NCBI RefSeq assembly: GCF_013340935.1
Contig: NZ_WHOS01000009.1
Span: 110,444 to 174,443 of the forward strand
Length of the DNA: 64,000 nucleotides
Origin: Azospirillum melinis
GTDB taxonomy: Bacteria; Pseudomonadota; Alphaproteobacteria; Azospirillales; Azospirillaceae
Direction: 5' to 3'
The notes under the pieces were generated by a model that saw only the letters and a program-made list of their open reading frames with translations, was not told the DNA's origin and made no database searches. Shown here piece by piece: positions 56,945 through 64,000 of the stretch (its first letter is position 1; each line of letters begins with the position of its first letter). A program made the translations under genes and the position numbers.

Positions 56945-57820
56945 TCACTCCACCAGCGGCGGCGGCGTGTGGGTGACGCCGTAGGCGGCGAAGATCCTCG
57001 CCATCGTTCCGTCCTCGGTCAGCGCCGTCACCGCATCGCCGATGCTGTAGGCGAGGTCGCGGGAGTTCTCCTTGGTCGCCATGCCGATGTTCCAGCTGGA
57101 GGTCATCATGCCCGGCAGGGTCACGGTGGTGACAGGGAACTGCTCCATCCTGGCCCCGAGCGCCGCCTGCACCTGGCTCAGCGGCGCCAGCACCGCCGCC
57201 GCCTCGCCGGCAGTCAGCTTTTCGATGGCCGCCTCCGGCGTCGGGCAATGGATGATGCGGCTGCGCAGCCGACCACCCTGCAAACCCAGCAGGAAGAAGT
57301 CGGGAACGCTGTCGATCTCGACCGCGATCGGCTCGTCCGGCAGGGTTGCCAGCACGGCGGATCGCACCCGCTGCGGATCGCGAGCGAGCGCGAAGACCTC
57401 CTGATGATAGGGGCCGAACAGGACGGCTTCCGGGTTCATCAGGCCGAAGCGCTTGTCATAGGGGATGTGCATCATGATGTCGGCCAGTTCCCCGCCGAAC
57501 AGGCTGCCGCGCCACACCGCCACGCGCAGATCGTCCGACACCGTCTCTCCGGGGATCTGCTCGTAGATGTCGGCCTTGACGCCCAGCTTCCCGGCAATCG
57601 CCCGCGCCAGATCGACATCGATGCCGACCAGGGTGCCGTCGCGCTGGAAGGAAAAGGGCGGAAACTCGCGATAGACCGCCACGCGCAGCCGCCCGCGCTC
57701 CATCACCTCGTCCAGCGGCCGGGCGGCAGCGGGCCGGGCGCCAAGCGTGGACGCAGCCCCAGCGGACGCACAGCTTGCGGCCAATCCGGACAGGAAACGG
57801 CGGCGTGTCACAATCGCCAT
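56945..57820 (-). CDS. Quinoprotein-associated periplasmic binding protein
   Basis: A 291-residue binding protein of the type-2 (solute-binding family 3) fold with a twin-arginine-like signal (VTRRRFLSGLAASCASAG). Core: RGRLRVAVYREFPPFSFQRDGTLVGIDVDLARAIAG, ADIMMHIPYDKRFGLMN, and PGMMTSSWNIGMATKENSRDL. Family members next to PQQ dehydrogenases lack dedicated permeases, and none is adjacent on this strand. It may feed a component to the SoxYZ-like carrier or be a stray sensor. First gene of the minus-strand branch; ATG 57820 preferred over ATG 57847. Confidence 0.83.
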   Translation of the reverse strand: MAIVTRRRFLSGLAASCASAGAASTLGARPAAARPLDEVMERGRLRVAVYREFPPFSFQRDGTLVGIDVDLARAIAGKLGVKADIYEQIPGETVSDDLRVAVWRGSLFGGELADIMMHIPYDKRFGLMNPEAVLFGPYHQEVFALARDPQRVRSAVLATLPDEPIAVEIDSVPDFFLLGLQGGRLRSRIIHCPTPEAAIEKLTAGEAAAVLAPLSQVQAALGARMEQFPVTTVTLPGMMTSSWNIGMATKENSRDLAYSIGDAVTALTEDGTMARIFAAYGVTHTPPPLVE

Positions 57821-57889
57821 GGCAGGTCCCGGCAGTGGTGGGTTCATCAGGGATAAGGGCTGGCAGGATAGCCATCGCTCCGTTACGCC

Positions 57890-57911
57890 AATAATTGGAC
57901 TTTCGTACAAG
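57890..57911. promoter_or_regulatory. Shared motif in the divergent quinoprotein promoter region
   Basis: CCAATAATTGGACTTTCGTACAAG on the plus strand contains the palindrome CCAATaATTGG and, on the minus strand, TACGAAAGTCCAATTATT, nearly identical to the cytochrome c550 site. Located 70 bases before the minus-strand binding-protein gene and 160 bases before the plus-strand one in the 246-base divergent gap. Likely a regulator site common to the locus. Confidence 0.72.
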
Positions 57912-58066
57912 ATGCCCTTCGGCCCGCCCGGCAATCCCCGGTCGGCGGGCCCCGGCCGGTCGGCCCTGCCCACCCCGTCCCCTGTCCATGCTTCCATAGT
58001 CGCATTCCGGAGTTGTGCTTCGCCCGATAGGCTGCACTCCAAACTGTTGGCATTCCGACGGATAAG

Positions 58067-59287
58067 ATGACCAAGCTCCGCCTGCCCCGCCTCCTCAACA
58101 GCGTGTCGCTGGCGGCACTCGGCGCCCTGCTGCTGGCCGGGGCGCCCGGTGCCGGCACAGCCGCCGACGCCGTGGGCGAGATCCGCATCGGCTTCCTGTC
58201 GCAGACGCCCGAGCCGCCGCCCTCCGTCGCCAACCCGGACGAGCCGGCTGCCGACGACGGTCTGGCCGGGGCAACGCTCGCCATCGCCGACAACAACACG
58301 ACCGGCAAGTTCCTGAAGCAGTCCTTCGTGCTCGACAGCGTGGAGGTTGCGCCGGACGGCGATGCCGCCGCGGCATTGCGCGAACTGGCCGGGCGCGGCG
58401 ACCGCTTCGTCATCGTCGACGCGCCGGGCTCCACGGTGGAGGCTTTGTCGAAGCTGCCGGAGGCGCGCAACCTGCTGCTGCTGAACGCCACCGCACCCGA
58501 CGACGCCCTGCGCAGCAGCGCCTGCGCCGCCAACCTCGTCCATGTCGCGCCCAGCCGGGCGATGCTGACCGACGCGCTCGGGCAATATCTGGTGAAGAAG
58601 CGCTGGCCGCGCTGGTTCCTGGTCACCGGCCGCCGGCCGGAGGACAAGCTGTACGCCGATGCCGTCCGCCGCACCGCCAAGCGCTTCGGCGCCCAGATCG
58701 TCGCGGAGAAGGAGTGGACGGCCGAAAGCGACGTCAACCGCACCGCCGAATCCGAGATCCCGGTCTTCACCCAGGCCAAGGCCTATGACGTGCTGGTCGT
58801 CGCCGACGAGGTCGGGGAGTTCGGCGACTATCTGTCCTACCGCACCACCGATCCGCGTCCGGTCGCGGGCACCCAGGGGCTGGTCCCCACTGTGTGGCAC
58901 CGCACGCACGAGCAATGGGGGGCGGCACAGCTGCAATCCCGCTTCAAGGCGGCGGCGAAGCGCCCGATGACGGCGCGCGACCACAATGACTGGACCGCCG
59001 TCCGCGTCGTCGGCGAGGCCGCCGCCCGTGCCCGCACCGCCGATCCCGACCGCCTGATCGCCTTCATCCAGTCGCCCGACTTCACCATGTCCGCCTTTCG
59101 CGGCGCGCCGCTCAGCCTGCGGCCCTGGGACGGGCAGCTGCGCCAGCCCGTGCTGCTGGCCGCCGACCGCTCGCTGGTGTCGGTGTCGCCGCAGGAGGGC
59201 TTCCTGCACCCGCGGACCGAACTGGACAGCCTGGGCTACGACCAACCGGAAACGCTCTGCAAGACGCGAGGAAAAACCACGCCATGA
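58067..59287 (+). CDS. Quinoprotein-associated ABC-type substrate-binding protein
   Basis: A 406-residue exported protein of the type-1 periplasmic-binding fold (LivJ-like): signal peptide to about 33, then EIRIGFLSQTPEPPPSVANP, GLAGATLAIADNNTTGKFL and VAPSRAMLTDALGQYLVKKRWPRWFLVTG. It belongs to the ABC substrate-binding family specific to PQQ-dependent alcohol dehydrogenase loci. Overlaps the next gene (ATGA). The natural ligand is unknown; it may sense or bind a metal or quinone-related compound. Confidence 0.83.
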   Translation: MTKLRLPRLLNSVSLAALGALLLAGAPGAGTAADAVGEIRIGFLSQTPEPPPSVANPDEPAADDGLAGATLAIADNNTTGKFLKQSFVLDSVEVAPDGDAAAALRELAGRGDRFVIVDAPGSTVEALSKLPEARNLLLLNATAPDDALRSSACAANLVHVAPSRAMLTDALGQYLVKKRWPRWFLVTGRRPEDKLYADAVRRTAKRFGAQIVAEKEWTAESDVNRTAESEIPVFTQAKAYDVLVVADEVGEFGDYLSYRTTDPRPVAGTQGLVPTVWHRTHEQWGAAQLQSRFKAAAKRPMTARDHNDWTAVRVVGEAAARARTADPDRLIAFIQSPDFTMSAFRGAPLSLRPWDGQLRQPVLLAADRSLVSVSPQEGFLHPRTELDSLGYDQPETLCKTRGKTTP

Positions 59288-60261
59288 CCGCCGCCCGCTT
59301 CACCGGCATTTCCTTGGCCGCATTGATCGCCGCCACCCTGGCGTCCGCCGCCTCGGCCCAGACCATCTATGTGTCGAACGAGAAGGACAACACGCTGTCG
59401 GTGATCGACGGCAAGACCATGGCGGTCACCGACACCATCAAGGTCGGCAAGCGCCCGCGCGGCATCACCCTGTCCAGGGATGGCACCCAGCTGTTCATCT
59501 GCGCCAGCGACGATCACACGGTGCAGGTCTTCGACCTTGCCAGCAAGACGGTGGTCCACAATTTGCCGTCGGGCGAGGATCCCGAACAGTTCGCCCTCAG
59601 CCCCGACGGCAAGAGCCTGATCATCGCCAACGAGGACAGCAACATCGTCACCGTGGTCGACGTGCCGACCCGCAAGGTCGCCTTCCAGGTCGATGTCGGG
59701 GTGGAGCCGGAGGGGATGGACGTCAGCCCGGACGGCCGCTGGGGCGTCAACACCTCCGAGACGACCAGTATGGTCCATTGGATCGACATGGAAAAGCGCG
59801 CGGTAGTCGACAACACGCTGGTCGGCCCCCGCCCGCGCTACGCCCAGTTCACCAAGGACGGCTCGCAGCTGTGGGTGTCTTCGGAGATCGGCGGCACGGT
59901 CAGCGTCATCGACACCGCCACCCGTCAGGTGAAGAAGGTCGTCGATTTCCACATCAAGGGCGTCGCCAAGGACCGCATCCAGCCGGTGGGCGTCAAGCTG
60001 ACCGGTGACGGCCGCTATGCCTTCGTGGCGCTCGGCCCTGCCAACCATGTCGCGGTGGTGGATGCCAAAACCTTCGAGGTGAAGGATTACCTGCTGGTCG
60101 GCCGCCGCGTCTGGCATCTGGCGCTGACGCCGGACCAGAAGATGCTCTACACCACCAACGGCGTCAGCGGCGACGTGTCGGTGATCGACGTCGATAGCCT
60201 GAAGGTGACCAAGACCGTCAAGGTCGGCCGTTATCCCTGGGGCGTGGCGGTCAAGGGCTGA
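59284..60261 (+). CDS. PQQ-associated beta-propeller protein
   Basis: A 325-residue exported YVTN/40-residue-repeat propeller of the PQQ-dependent-catabolism family. Repeated blades have the form TIYVSNEKDNTLSVIDGKTMAV, LFICASDDHTVQVFDLAS, SLIIANEDSNIVTVVDVPTRKV, and the C-terminal PWGVAVKG. Signal peptide ends near SAASAQT. It lies between a binding-protein gene and the ABC ATPase, as in homologous loci. Its role is unknown; propellers usually bind small molecules or partner proteins. Confidence 0.88.
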   Translation: MTAARFTGISLAALIAATLASAASAQTIYVSNEKDNTLSVIDGKTMAVTDTIKVGKRPRGITLSRDGTQLFICASDDHTVQVFDLASKTVVHNLPSGEDPEQFALSPDGKSLIIANEDSNIVTVVDVPTRKVAFQVDVGVEPEGMDVSPDGRWGVNTSETTSMVHWIDMEKRAVVDNTLVGPRPRYAQFTKDGSQLWVSSEIGGTVSVIDTATRQVKKVVDFHIKGVAKDRIQPVGVKLTGDGRYAFVALGPANHVAVVDAKTFEVKDYLLVGRRVWHLALTPDQKMLYTTNGVSGDVSVIDVDSLKVTKTVKVGRYPWGVAVKG

Positions 60262-60295
60262 CGGAGGGAAAGGTCAGATTGAAAGGAATGGCGGA

Positions 60296-61060
60296 ATGAC
60301 GGTGCCGGCACTGGAGGTCGAGGGGCTGCGCCACAGCTATGGCGGAAACCGCCTTGCGCTGGAGGATGTCGGCTTCCGCGTGATGCCCGGCGCCTTCACC
60401 TGCCTGCTCGGGCCGAACGGGGCGGGAAAAAGCACGCTGTTCGCGCTCGCCACCGGACTTCTGCAACCGACCGACGGGCGAGTGCGCATCCACGGCCACG
60501 ACATCATGCAGGCGCCGGGCAAGGCGCTGGCGGAGTTGGGCGTGGTGTTCCAGCAGCCCACCCTCGACCTTGATCTGACGGTGCTGCAGAATCTGCGCTA
60601 CTTCGCCGCCCTGCACGGCATCGGCCGCCGCGAGGCCGACCGGCGGATCGAGACGGAACTGATCCGCCTGTCGCTGTTCGAACGACGGGGGGAGAAGGTG
60701 CGGGCGTTGAACGGCGGCCATCGTCGGCGGGTGGAGATCGCCCGCGCCCTGCTGCACCGCCCGACCCTGCTGCTGCTGGACGAACCCACGGTCGGGCTGG
60801 ACATCCCCGCCCGCCGCACCCTGATCCGCCATGTCCATGCCCTGTGTGCGGAGGACGGCATCGCGGTGCTGTGGGCCACCCACCTGATCGATGAGATCGA
60901 CCCTGCCACCGACCATGTGGTGGTCCTGCACCGTGGCCGCGTCCGCGCCTGTGGACCGGTCGCCGCAGTGAATGCCGAAACCGGCTGCACCACCGTGGCG
61001 GAAAGCTTCGACCGGCTGACCGCCGCCCGCCCCACCGCCGACGTGGAGGCCGCGGCATGA
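60296..61060 (+). CDS. ABC transporter ATPase of the quinoprotein locus
   Basis: A 254-residue ATPase of the ABC-2 type (drug/lipid exporter branch). Walker A is GPNGAGKSTLFAL; the signature is shifted (VRALNGGHRRRVEIARAL); Walker B is LLLLDEPTVGLDIPARR; a histidine follows in LWATHLIDE. AAAGGA is eight bases upstream of the ATG. Overlaps the permease gene by four bases. Homologous genes in Pseudomonas putida (ped ABC genes) have been linked to lanthanide use by PedH; by analogy this may be the metal-related transporter here. Confidence 0.9.
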   Translation: MTVPALEVEGLRHSYGGNRLALEDVGFRVMPGAFTCLLGPNGAGKSTLFALATGLLQPTDGRVRIHGHDIMQAPGKALAELGVVFQQPTLDLDLTVLQNLRYFAALHGIGRREADRRIETELIRLSLFERRGEKVRALNGGHRRRVEIARALLHRPTLLLLDEPTVGLDIPARRTLIRHVHALCAEDGIAVLWATHLIDEIDPATDHVVVLHRGRVRACGPVAAVNAETGCTTVAESFDRLTAARPTADVEAAA

Positions 61061-61875
61061 CCGGACGGCAGCTGAAAATCTGGGGAATCGCCTTCCAGGG
61101 CATCGTTGCGCGCGAGGTGCTGCGCTTCATCCACCAGCGCGAACGCTTCCTCGGCGCGCTGGTCCGCCCGCTGGTCTGGCTGTTCGTCTTCGCCGCGGGG
61201 TTCCGGGCGGCGCTTGGCATCGCCATCATCCCGCCTTACGAGACCTACATCCCCTACGAGGTCTACATCGTGCCCGGGCTGATCGGCATGATCCAGCTGT
61301 TCAACGGCATGCAGGGGTCGCTGTCGATGGTCTACGACCGCGAGATGGGCAGCATGCGCATCCTGCTGACCAGCCCGCTGCCCCGGGCCTTCCTTCTGGT
61401 GGCGCGGCTCTTGGGCGGGGTGGTGGTGTCGATCCTCCAGGTGGCCGCCTTCCTGCTGATCGTTAGGCTCTATGGCATCGACCTTCCGGCCTGGGCGCCG
61501 CTGACGGTGCTGCCGGCCCTGCTGCTGAACGGGCTGATGCTGGGGGCGCTCGGCATGGTGCTGGCCTCCACCATCCGCCAGCTGGAGAATTTCGCCGGGG
61601 TGATGAACTTCGTCGTCTTCCCCCTCTTCTTCCTGTCCTCTGCCCTCTATCCGCTCTATCGCATGGAGGAGGCCGGCCCGCTGCTGTGGTGGCTGTGCAG
61701 CCTCAACCCCTTCACCCACGGGGTGGAGTTGATCCGTTTCGCCCTCTATGGCCGGATCGACGGGCTGGCGCTGGCGGTCGTTGCCGGGTCCACCCTGCTG
61801 TTCGCTGCCCTGGCAGTGCGCGGCTACTCGCCTGCGCGCGGCATGGGATCGCGGGCACCGTCGGCGGCGGGGTGA
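61057..61875 (+). CDS. ABC-2 type permease of the quinoprotein locus
   Basis: A 272-residue membrane protein of the ABC-2 permease family, six hydrophobic segments, with the landmarks LIGMIQLFNGMQGSLSMVYDREMGSMRILLTSPLPRAFLLVARLLGG and NFAGVMNFVVFPLFFLSSALYPLYRM. It starts in the ATGA overlap with the ATPase gene; together they form a complete half-transporter dimer. Exact substrate unknown. Its stop is four bases before the convergent oxygenase gene. Confidence 0.9.
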   Translation: MTGRQLKIWGIAFQGIVAREVLRFIHQRERFLGALVRPLVWLFVFAAGFRAALGIAIIPPYETYIPYEVYIVPGLIGMIQLFNGMQGSLSMVYDREMGSMRILLTSPLPRAFLLVARLLGGVVVSILQVAAFLLIVRLYGIDLPAWAPLTVLPALLLNGLMLGALGMVLASTIRQLENFAGVMNFVVFPLFFLSSALYPLYRMEEAGPLLWWLCSLNPFTHGVELIRFALYGRIDGLALAVVAGSTLLFAALAVRGYSPARGMGSRAPSAAG

Positions 61876-61879
61876 TTGC

Positions 61880-62575
61880 TCACGCCGCATCGTGGAAGAT
61901 GATGCCGGTTGTGTAGCGCTCGCCGGAGCGCACCGGGCTGACGCCATGGCGATGACGGACGCGGTAGGTGCCTCGTGTGCCCTGTACCGGGCGCTGGTCC
62001 ACCGCGAAGATCACCGCCTCGCCCAGCCCCAGCGGCACGACGGTGGCGCGCGACTGCATGCGCGGCCGCTGCTCGGTCAGGACGAACTCGCCGCCGGTGA
62101 AGTCCGTTCCCGGTGCCGACAGCAGGATGGCAACCTGCAACGGGAACACCGTCTCGCCATACAGGTCCTGATGCAGGCAGTTGTAGTCGCCGGGTCCGTA
62201 TTTCAGCAGAAGCGGCGTGGGGCGCATCTGCCCTGCCGCATGGCAGCGCTCCAGAAACTCGGCATGCTCCGCCGGATAGCGGGTGTCGAGCCCCATTGCG
62301 GCTGCCCAGCGGTTGGCGACGGGCGCCAGCCGGCGGTAGAGCGGCGCGCGCAGCGCCACAATCGGTTCCGGCAGCGGATGGCTGAAATATTTATACTCAC
62401 CCTTGCCGAAGCCGTGCCGCTCCATCACCACCCGGCTGCGGAAAGGGGTGTCCTGTCCGTAGAGTCCCGCCAATGCCTTGCAGCTTTCCCCATCCAGCAG
62501 AGGCCCCACGACGGCATGGCCCACCGACTCCAGTTCGGCCCCAATGCGCGTCCAGTCCATATCCTCCAGCGCCAT
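61880..62575 (-). CDS. 2OG-Fe(II) oxygenase
   Basis: A 231-residue 2-oxoglutarate/Fe(II) dioxygenase of the COG3826-like group. The metal triad is visible as His135-x-Asp137 (NCLHQDLYG) and His210 (VRHRHGVSP), with Arg220 likely binding 2-oxoglutarate. It lies one base downstream of ada in an overlap (TGATG), so it belongs to the same operon. Next to Ada a nucleic-acid repair role like AlkB's is tempting, but this subgroup is not AlkB by sequence, and its substrate is unknown. Confidence 0.8.
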   Translation of the reverse strand: MALEDMDWTRIGAELESVGHAVVGPLLDGESCKALAGLYGQDTPFRSRVVMERHGFGKGEYKYFSHPLPEPIVALRAPLYRRLAPVANRWAAAMGLDTRYPAEHAEFLERCHAAGQMRPTPLLLKYGPGDYNCLHQDLYGETVFPLQVAILLSAPGTDFTGGEFVLTEQRPRMQSRATVVPLGLGEAVIFAVDQRPVQGTRGTYRVRHRHGVSPVRSGERYTTGIIFHDAA

Positions 62576-63678
62576 CACCGTGTCGCCTCCTTGCGCTCGC
62601 GATCCAGCAGATCCCGCTTGCGCTCCACGCCCCAGCGATAGCCGGACAGGCCACCATCCGACCGCACCACCCGATGGCAGGGGATCGCCACCGCCAGTGG
62701 GTTGGCTCCACAGGCGCGCGCCACCGCCCGCACCGCCGCCGGCTCGCCGATGGCAGTGGCGATCTCGGCGTAGCTGGCGGTTCTGCCGGCCGGTATGGCA
62801 CGCAGCGCCTGCCATACCCGTTGCTGAAAAGCGGTGCCGCCGATATCCAGCGGCAGGGCAAGGCCCGTCCCTGGGGTCTCCACAAATCCCACCACCTGCG
62901 CCACCGTTGCCTCGAAGTCCGGGTCGCCCCCGATCAGTTCCGCCCTGGGAAAGCGGTCCTGCAAATCGCGGAGCAGCAGGTCCGGGTCGTCGCCGAGCAG
63001 GATCGCACAGACCCCGCGCTCCGTCACCGCCACCAGGATCGAGCCCAGCGAGCAAGCGCCGACCGCGAAGCGGATCGTCTCCCCTGCTCCACCCCTACGG
63101 TAATTGGTGGGCGTCATTCCCAGCCGCGCCCCTGCGGTTTCGTAGAACCGTCCGGAAGACCCATATCCGGCCTCATAGATCGCCTCGGTCACGCTGCCGG
63201 CCTGCTGCAAGGCGTCGGCGACGCGGGCGGCACGCTGGGCCTGGACATAGGCCCGCGGGGTGACCCCGGTCACCTGCTTGAAGATGCGGTGGAAATGGTG
63301 CGGGCTCATCCCGGCTGCTGCCGCGAGCTCGTCCAACTGCGGCGCTTCTTCCGCCTCCTCGATCAGGCGGCAGGCGGCGGCGACAGCCTCGGCACGGCGG
63401 TCGCCCTGGCTCGGCCCATCAGGCCGGCAGCGTTTGCAGGGCCGGAAGCCTGCCCGCTCGGCCTCGGCATTGGTGGCATAGAAGGCGACATTCTCCGGCC
63501 GTGCCGGCCGTGCGGCACAGCTTGGCCGGCAATAGACGCCGGTGCTGCGGACCGCATAAACGAACCGCCCGTCAGCGGCAGGATCGCGGCGGCGCAACGC
63601 CTCCCAGCGCTCCGCTTCCACGTCGGTAATGACAGGATCGGCGATGACGGCGGCGGCAGGATCGAGTGCGACGGTCAT
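62575..63678 (-). CDS. ada: Ada: methylated-DNA repair protein and transcription regulator
   Basis: A 367-residue Ada with all modules. The N-terminal zinc domain has Cys50, Cys54, Cys81 and Cys84 with the same spacing as E. coli Ada (38, 42, 69, 72), the first being the phosphotriester acceptor. An AraC-type HTH (FHRIFKQVTGVTPRAYVQAQ) follows, then the methylguanine transferase domain with acceptor Cys334 in IPCHRVV. It repairs O6-methylguanine and phosphotriesters and activates the adaptive response when methylated. ATG 63678; an oxygenase gene overlaps its 3' end. Confidence 0.95.
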   Translation of the reverse strand: MTVALDPAAAVIADPVITDVEAERWEALRRRDPAADGRFVYAVRSTGVYCRPSCAARPARPENVAFYATNAEAERAGFRPCKRCRPDGPSQGDRRAEAVAAACRLIEEAEEAPQLDELAAAAGMSPHHFHRIFKQVTGVTPRAYVQAQRAARVADALQQAGSVTEAIYEAGYGSSGRFYETAGARLGMTPTNYRRGGAGETIRFAVGACSLGSILVAVTERGVCAILLGDDPDLLLRDLQDRFPRAELIGGDPDFEATVAQVVGFVETPGTGLALPLDIGGTAFQQRVWQALRAIPAGRTASYAEIATAIGEPAAVRAVARACGANPLAVAIPCHRVVRSDGGLSGYRWGVERKRDLLDRERKEATR

Positions 63679-63802
63679 GTGTCCCTCTCTCTGCACGAAC
63701 CTTACAGGTTCCGTGGTGTGGTGAGGGAGCAATCTGAACTGCCGGACAAACCGGCACACTCCGCCGCTTGCTTTCGAATTGCGGTGACCCGGCCCGAACG
63801 GC

Positions 63803-63836
63803 GAAACGCCCCGGCTCGTTGGAGCCGGGGCGTTTC
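63803..63836 (-). terminator. rRNA operon terminator
   Basis: A 15-base perfect stem (GAAACGCCCCGGCTC with GAGCCGGGGCGTTTC) and a four-base loop. On the minus strand it lies about 60 bases after the 5S gene, the expected place for the rrn terminator; no T tract longer than three. It can also act on the plus strand. Confidence 0.85.
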
Positions 63837-63898
63837 TGATCTGAGTGAAGATGCAAGTGTTTGCGCTTTGGCTTTGAGCGTCTCCTGTGCCTGAGCGA

Positions 63899-64000
63899 CC
63901 TGGCGGCGACCTACTCTCCCACGTCTTAAGACGCAGTACCATTGGCGCGGAGGCTTTTCACGGCCGAGTTCGGGATGGGATCGGGTGTTTGACACCTCGC
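63899..64000 (-). rRNA. rrf: 5S ribosomal RNA (5' end beyond the window)
   Basis: The minus strand reads a 5S rRNA: GGCGAGGTGTCAAACACCCG at the window edge, CCCATCCCGAACTCGGCCGTG, then AAAAGCCTCCGCGCCAATGG, TACTGCGTCTTAAGACGTGG and GAGAGTAGGTCGCCGCCAGG. About 20 bases at the 5' end are missing because the window stops. It is the last gene of an rrn operon lying to the right. No tRNA follows it before the terminator. Confidence 0.96.

Noticed and set aside
63837..63898. tRNA-fMet after the 5S rRNA
   Set aside because: Some alphaproteobacterial rrn operons have one there, but no cloverleaf can be folded before the terminator.

Overview
The window is high-GC DNA with dense codon use, many ATGA-type gene overlaps and gene content typical of an Azospirillum-like alphaproteobacterium (Rhodospirillales): sigma-54-driven dctA, a MaeB-type malic enzyme, bacteriophytochrome, HWE-type kinase, TPR-glycosyltransferases, periplasmic quinoprotein alcohol oxidation and RodA. 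It appears to be chromosomal or chromid DNA. The right edge cuts into an rRNA operon: a 5S gene on the minus strand, truncated by the window end.

Layout. 1-4.1 kb: C4-dicarboxylate uptake (dctA, with an almost perfect -24/-12 promoter) and malic enzyme. 4.1-12.3 kb: a surface-glycan block with two large TPR-glycosyltransferase proteins (one a fused double module whose linker contains a palindromic repeat), a sugar-1-phosphate nucleotidyltransferase and a PseG-like protein. 12.4-20 kb: glycine-zipper lipoprotein, acyl-CoA synthetase, TauE/SafE exporter, a lone livF, an SsuABC/TauABC-type importer and a copper pair (DUF2946 + PCuAC). 20-26 kb: kdgT with a well-defined promoter/operator, then a four-gene light-sensing operon (bacteriophytochrome, Rcp-type regulator, receiver-PAS-HWE kinase, single-domain regulator). 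26.4-32.7 kb: nitronate monooxygenase, a 28-residue membrane microprotein, an ECF sigma/anti-sigma/metal-sensor operon, tex and a LysE-type exporter.

32.7-36.2 kb: the most distinctive accessory segment, a compact five-gene minus-strand operon with a CI/LexA-like repressor, a YqaJ-type exonuclease, a Rad52-like annealing protein and two small unknown genes, closed by a strong terminator. It looks like a phage recombination module without the rest of a phage. 36.4-45 kb: YbjQ, an exported MetX-like hydrolase, an EmrAB efflux pair facing a TetR repressor across two palindromic operators, a diguanylate cyclase and rodA. 45.3-50 kb: a GH16-like protein lacking the acid/base residue, livG-livM-livH without livF or a binding protein, and an L,D-transpeptidase/LprI-like fusion.

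50-62 kb: another TPR-glycosyltransferase, then a full quinoprotein alcohol-oxidation locus: Cache protein, cytochrome c550 (PedF-like), a PQQ alcohol dehydrogenase with the Asp-x-Asp signature of lanthanide enzymes, a metallohydrolase, a SoxYZ-like carrier, a binding protein and, divergently, a second binding protein, a beta-propeller protein and an ABC-2-type transporter. Closely matching motifs upstream of pedF and of the divergent pair, plus a weaker one upstream of the dehydrogenase, suggest one regulon. No PQQ biosynthesis genes are in the window. 62-64 kb: a 2OG-Fe(II) oxygenase, Ada, the rrn terminator and the 5S gene.
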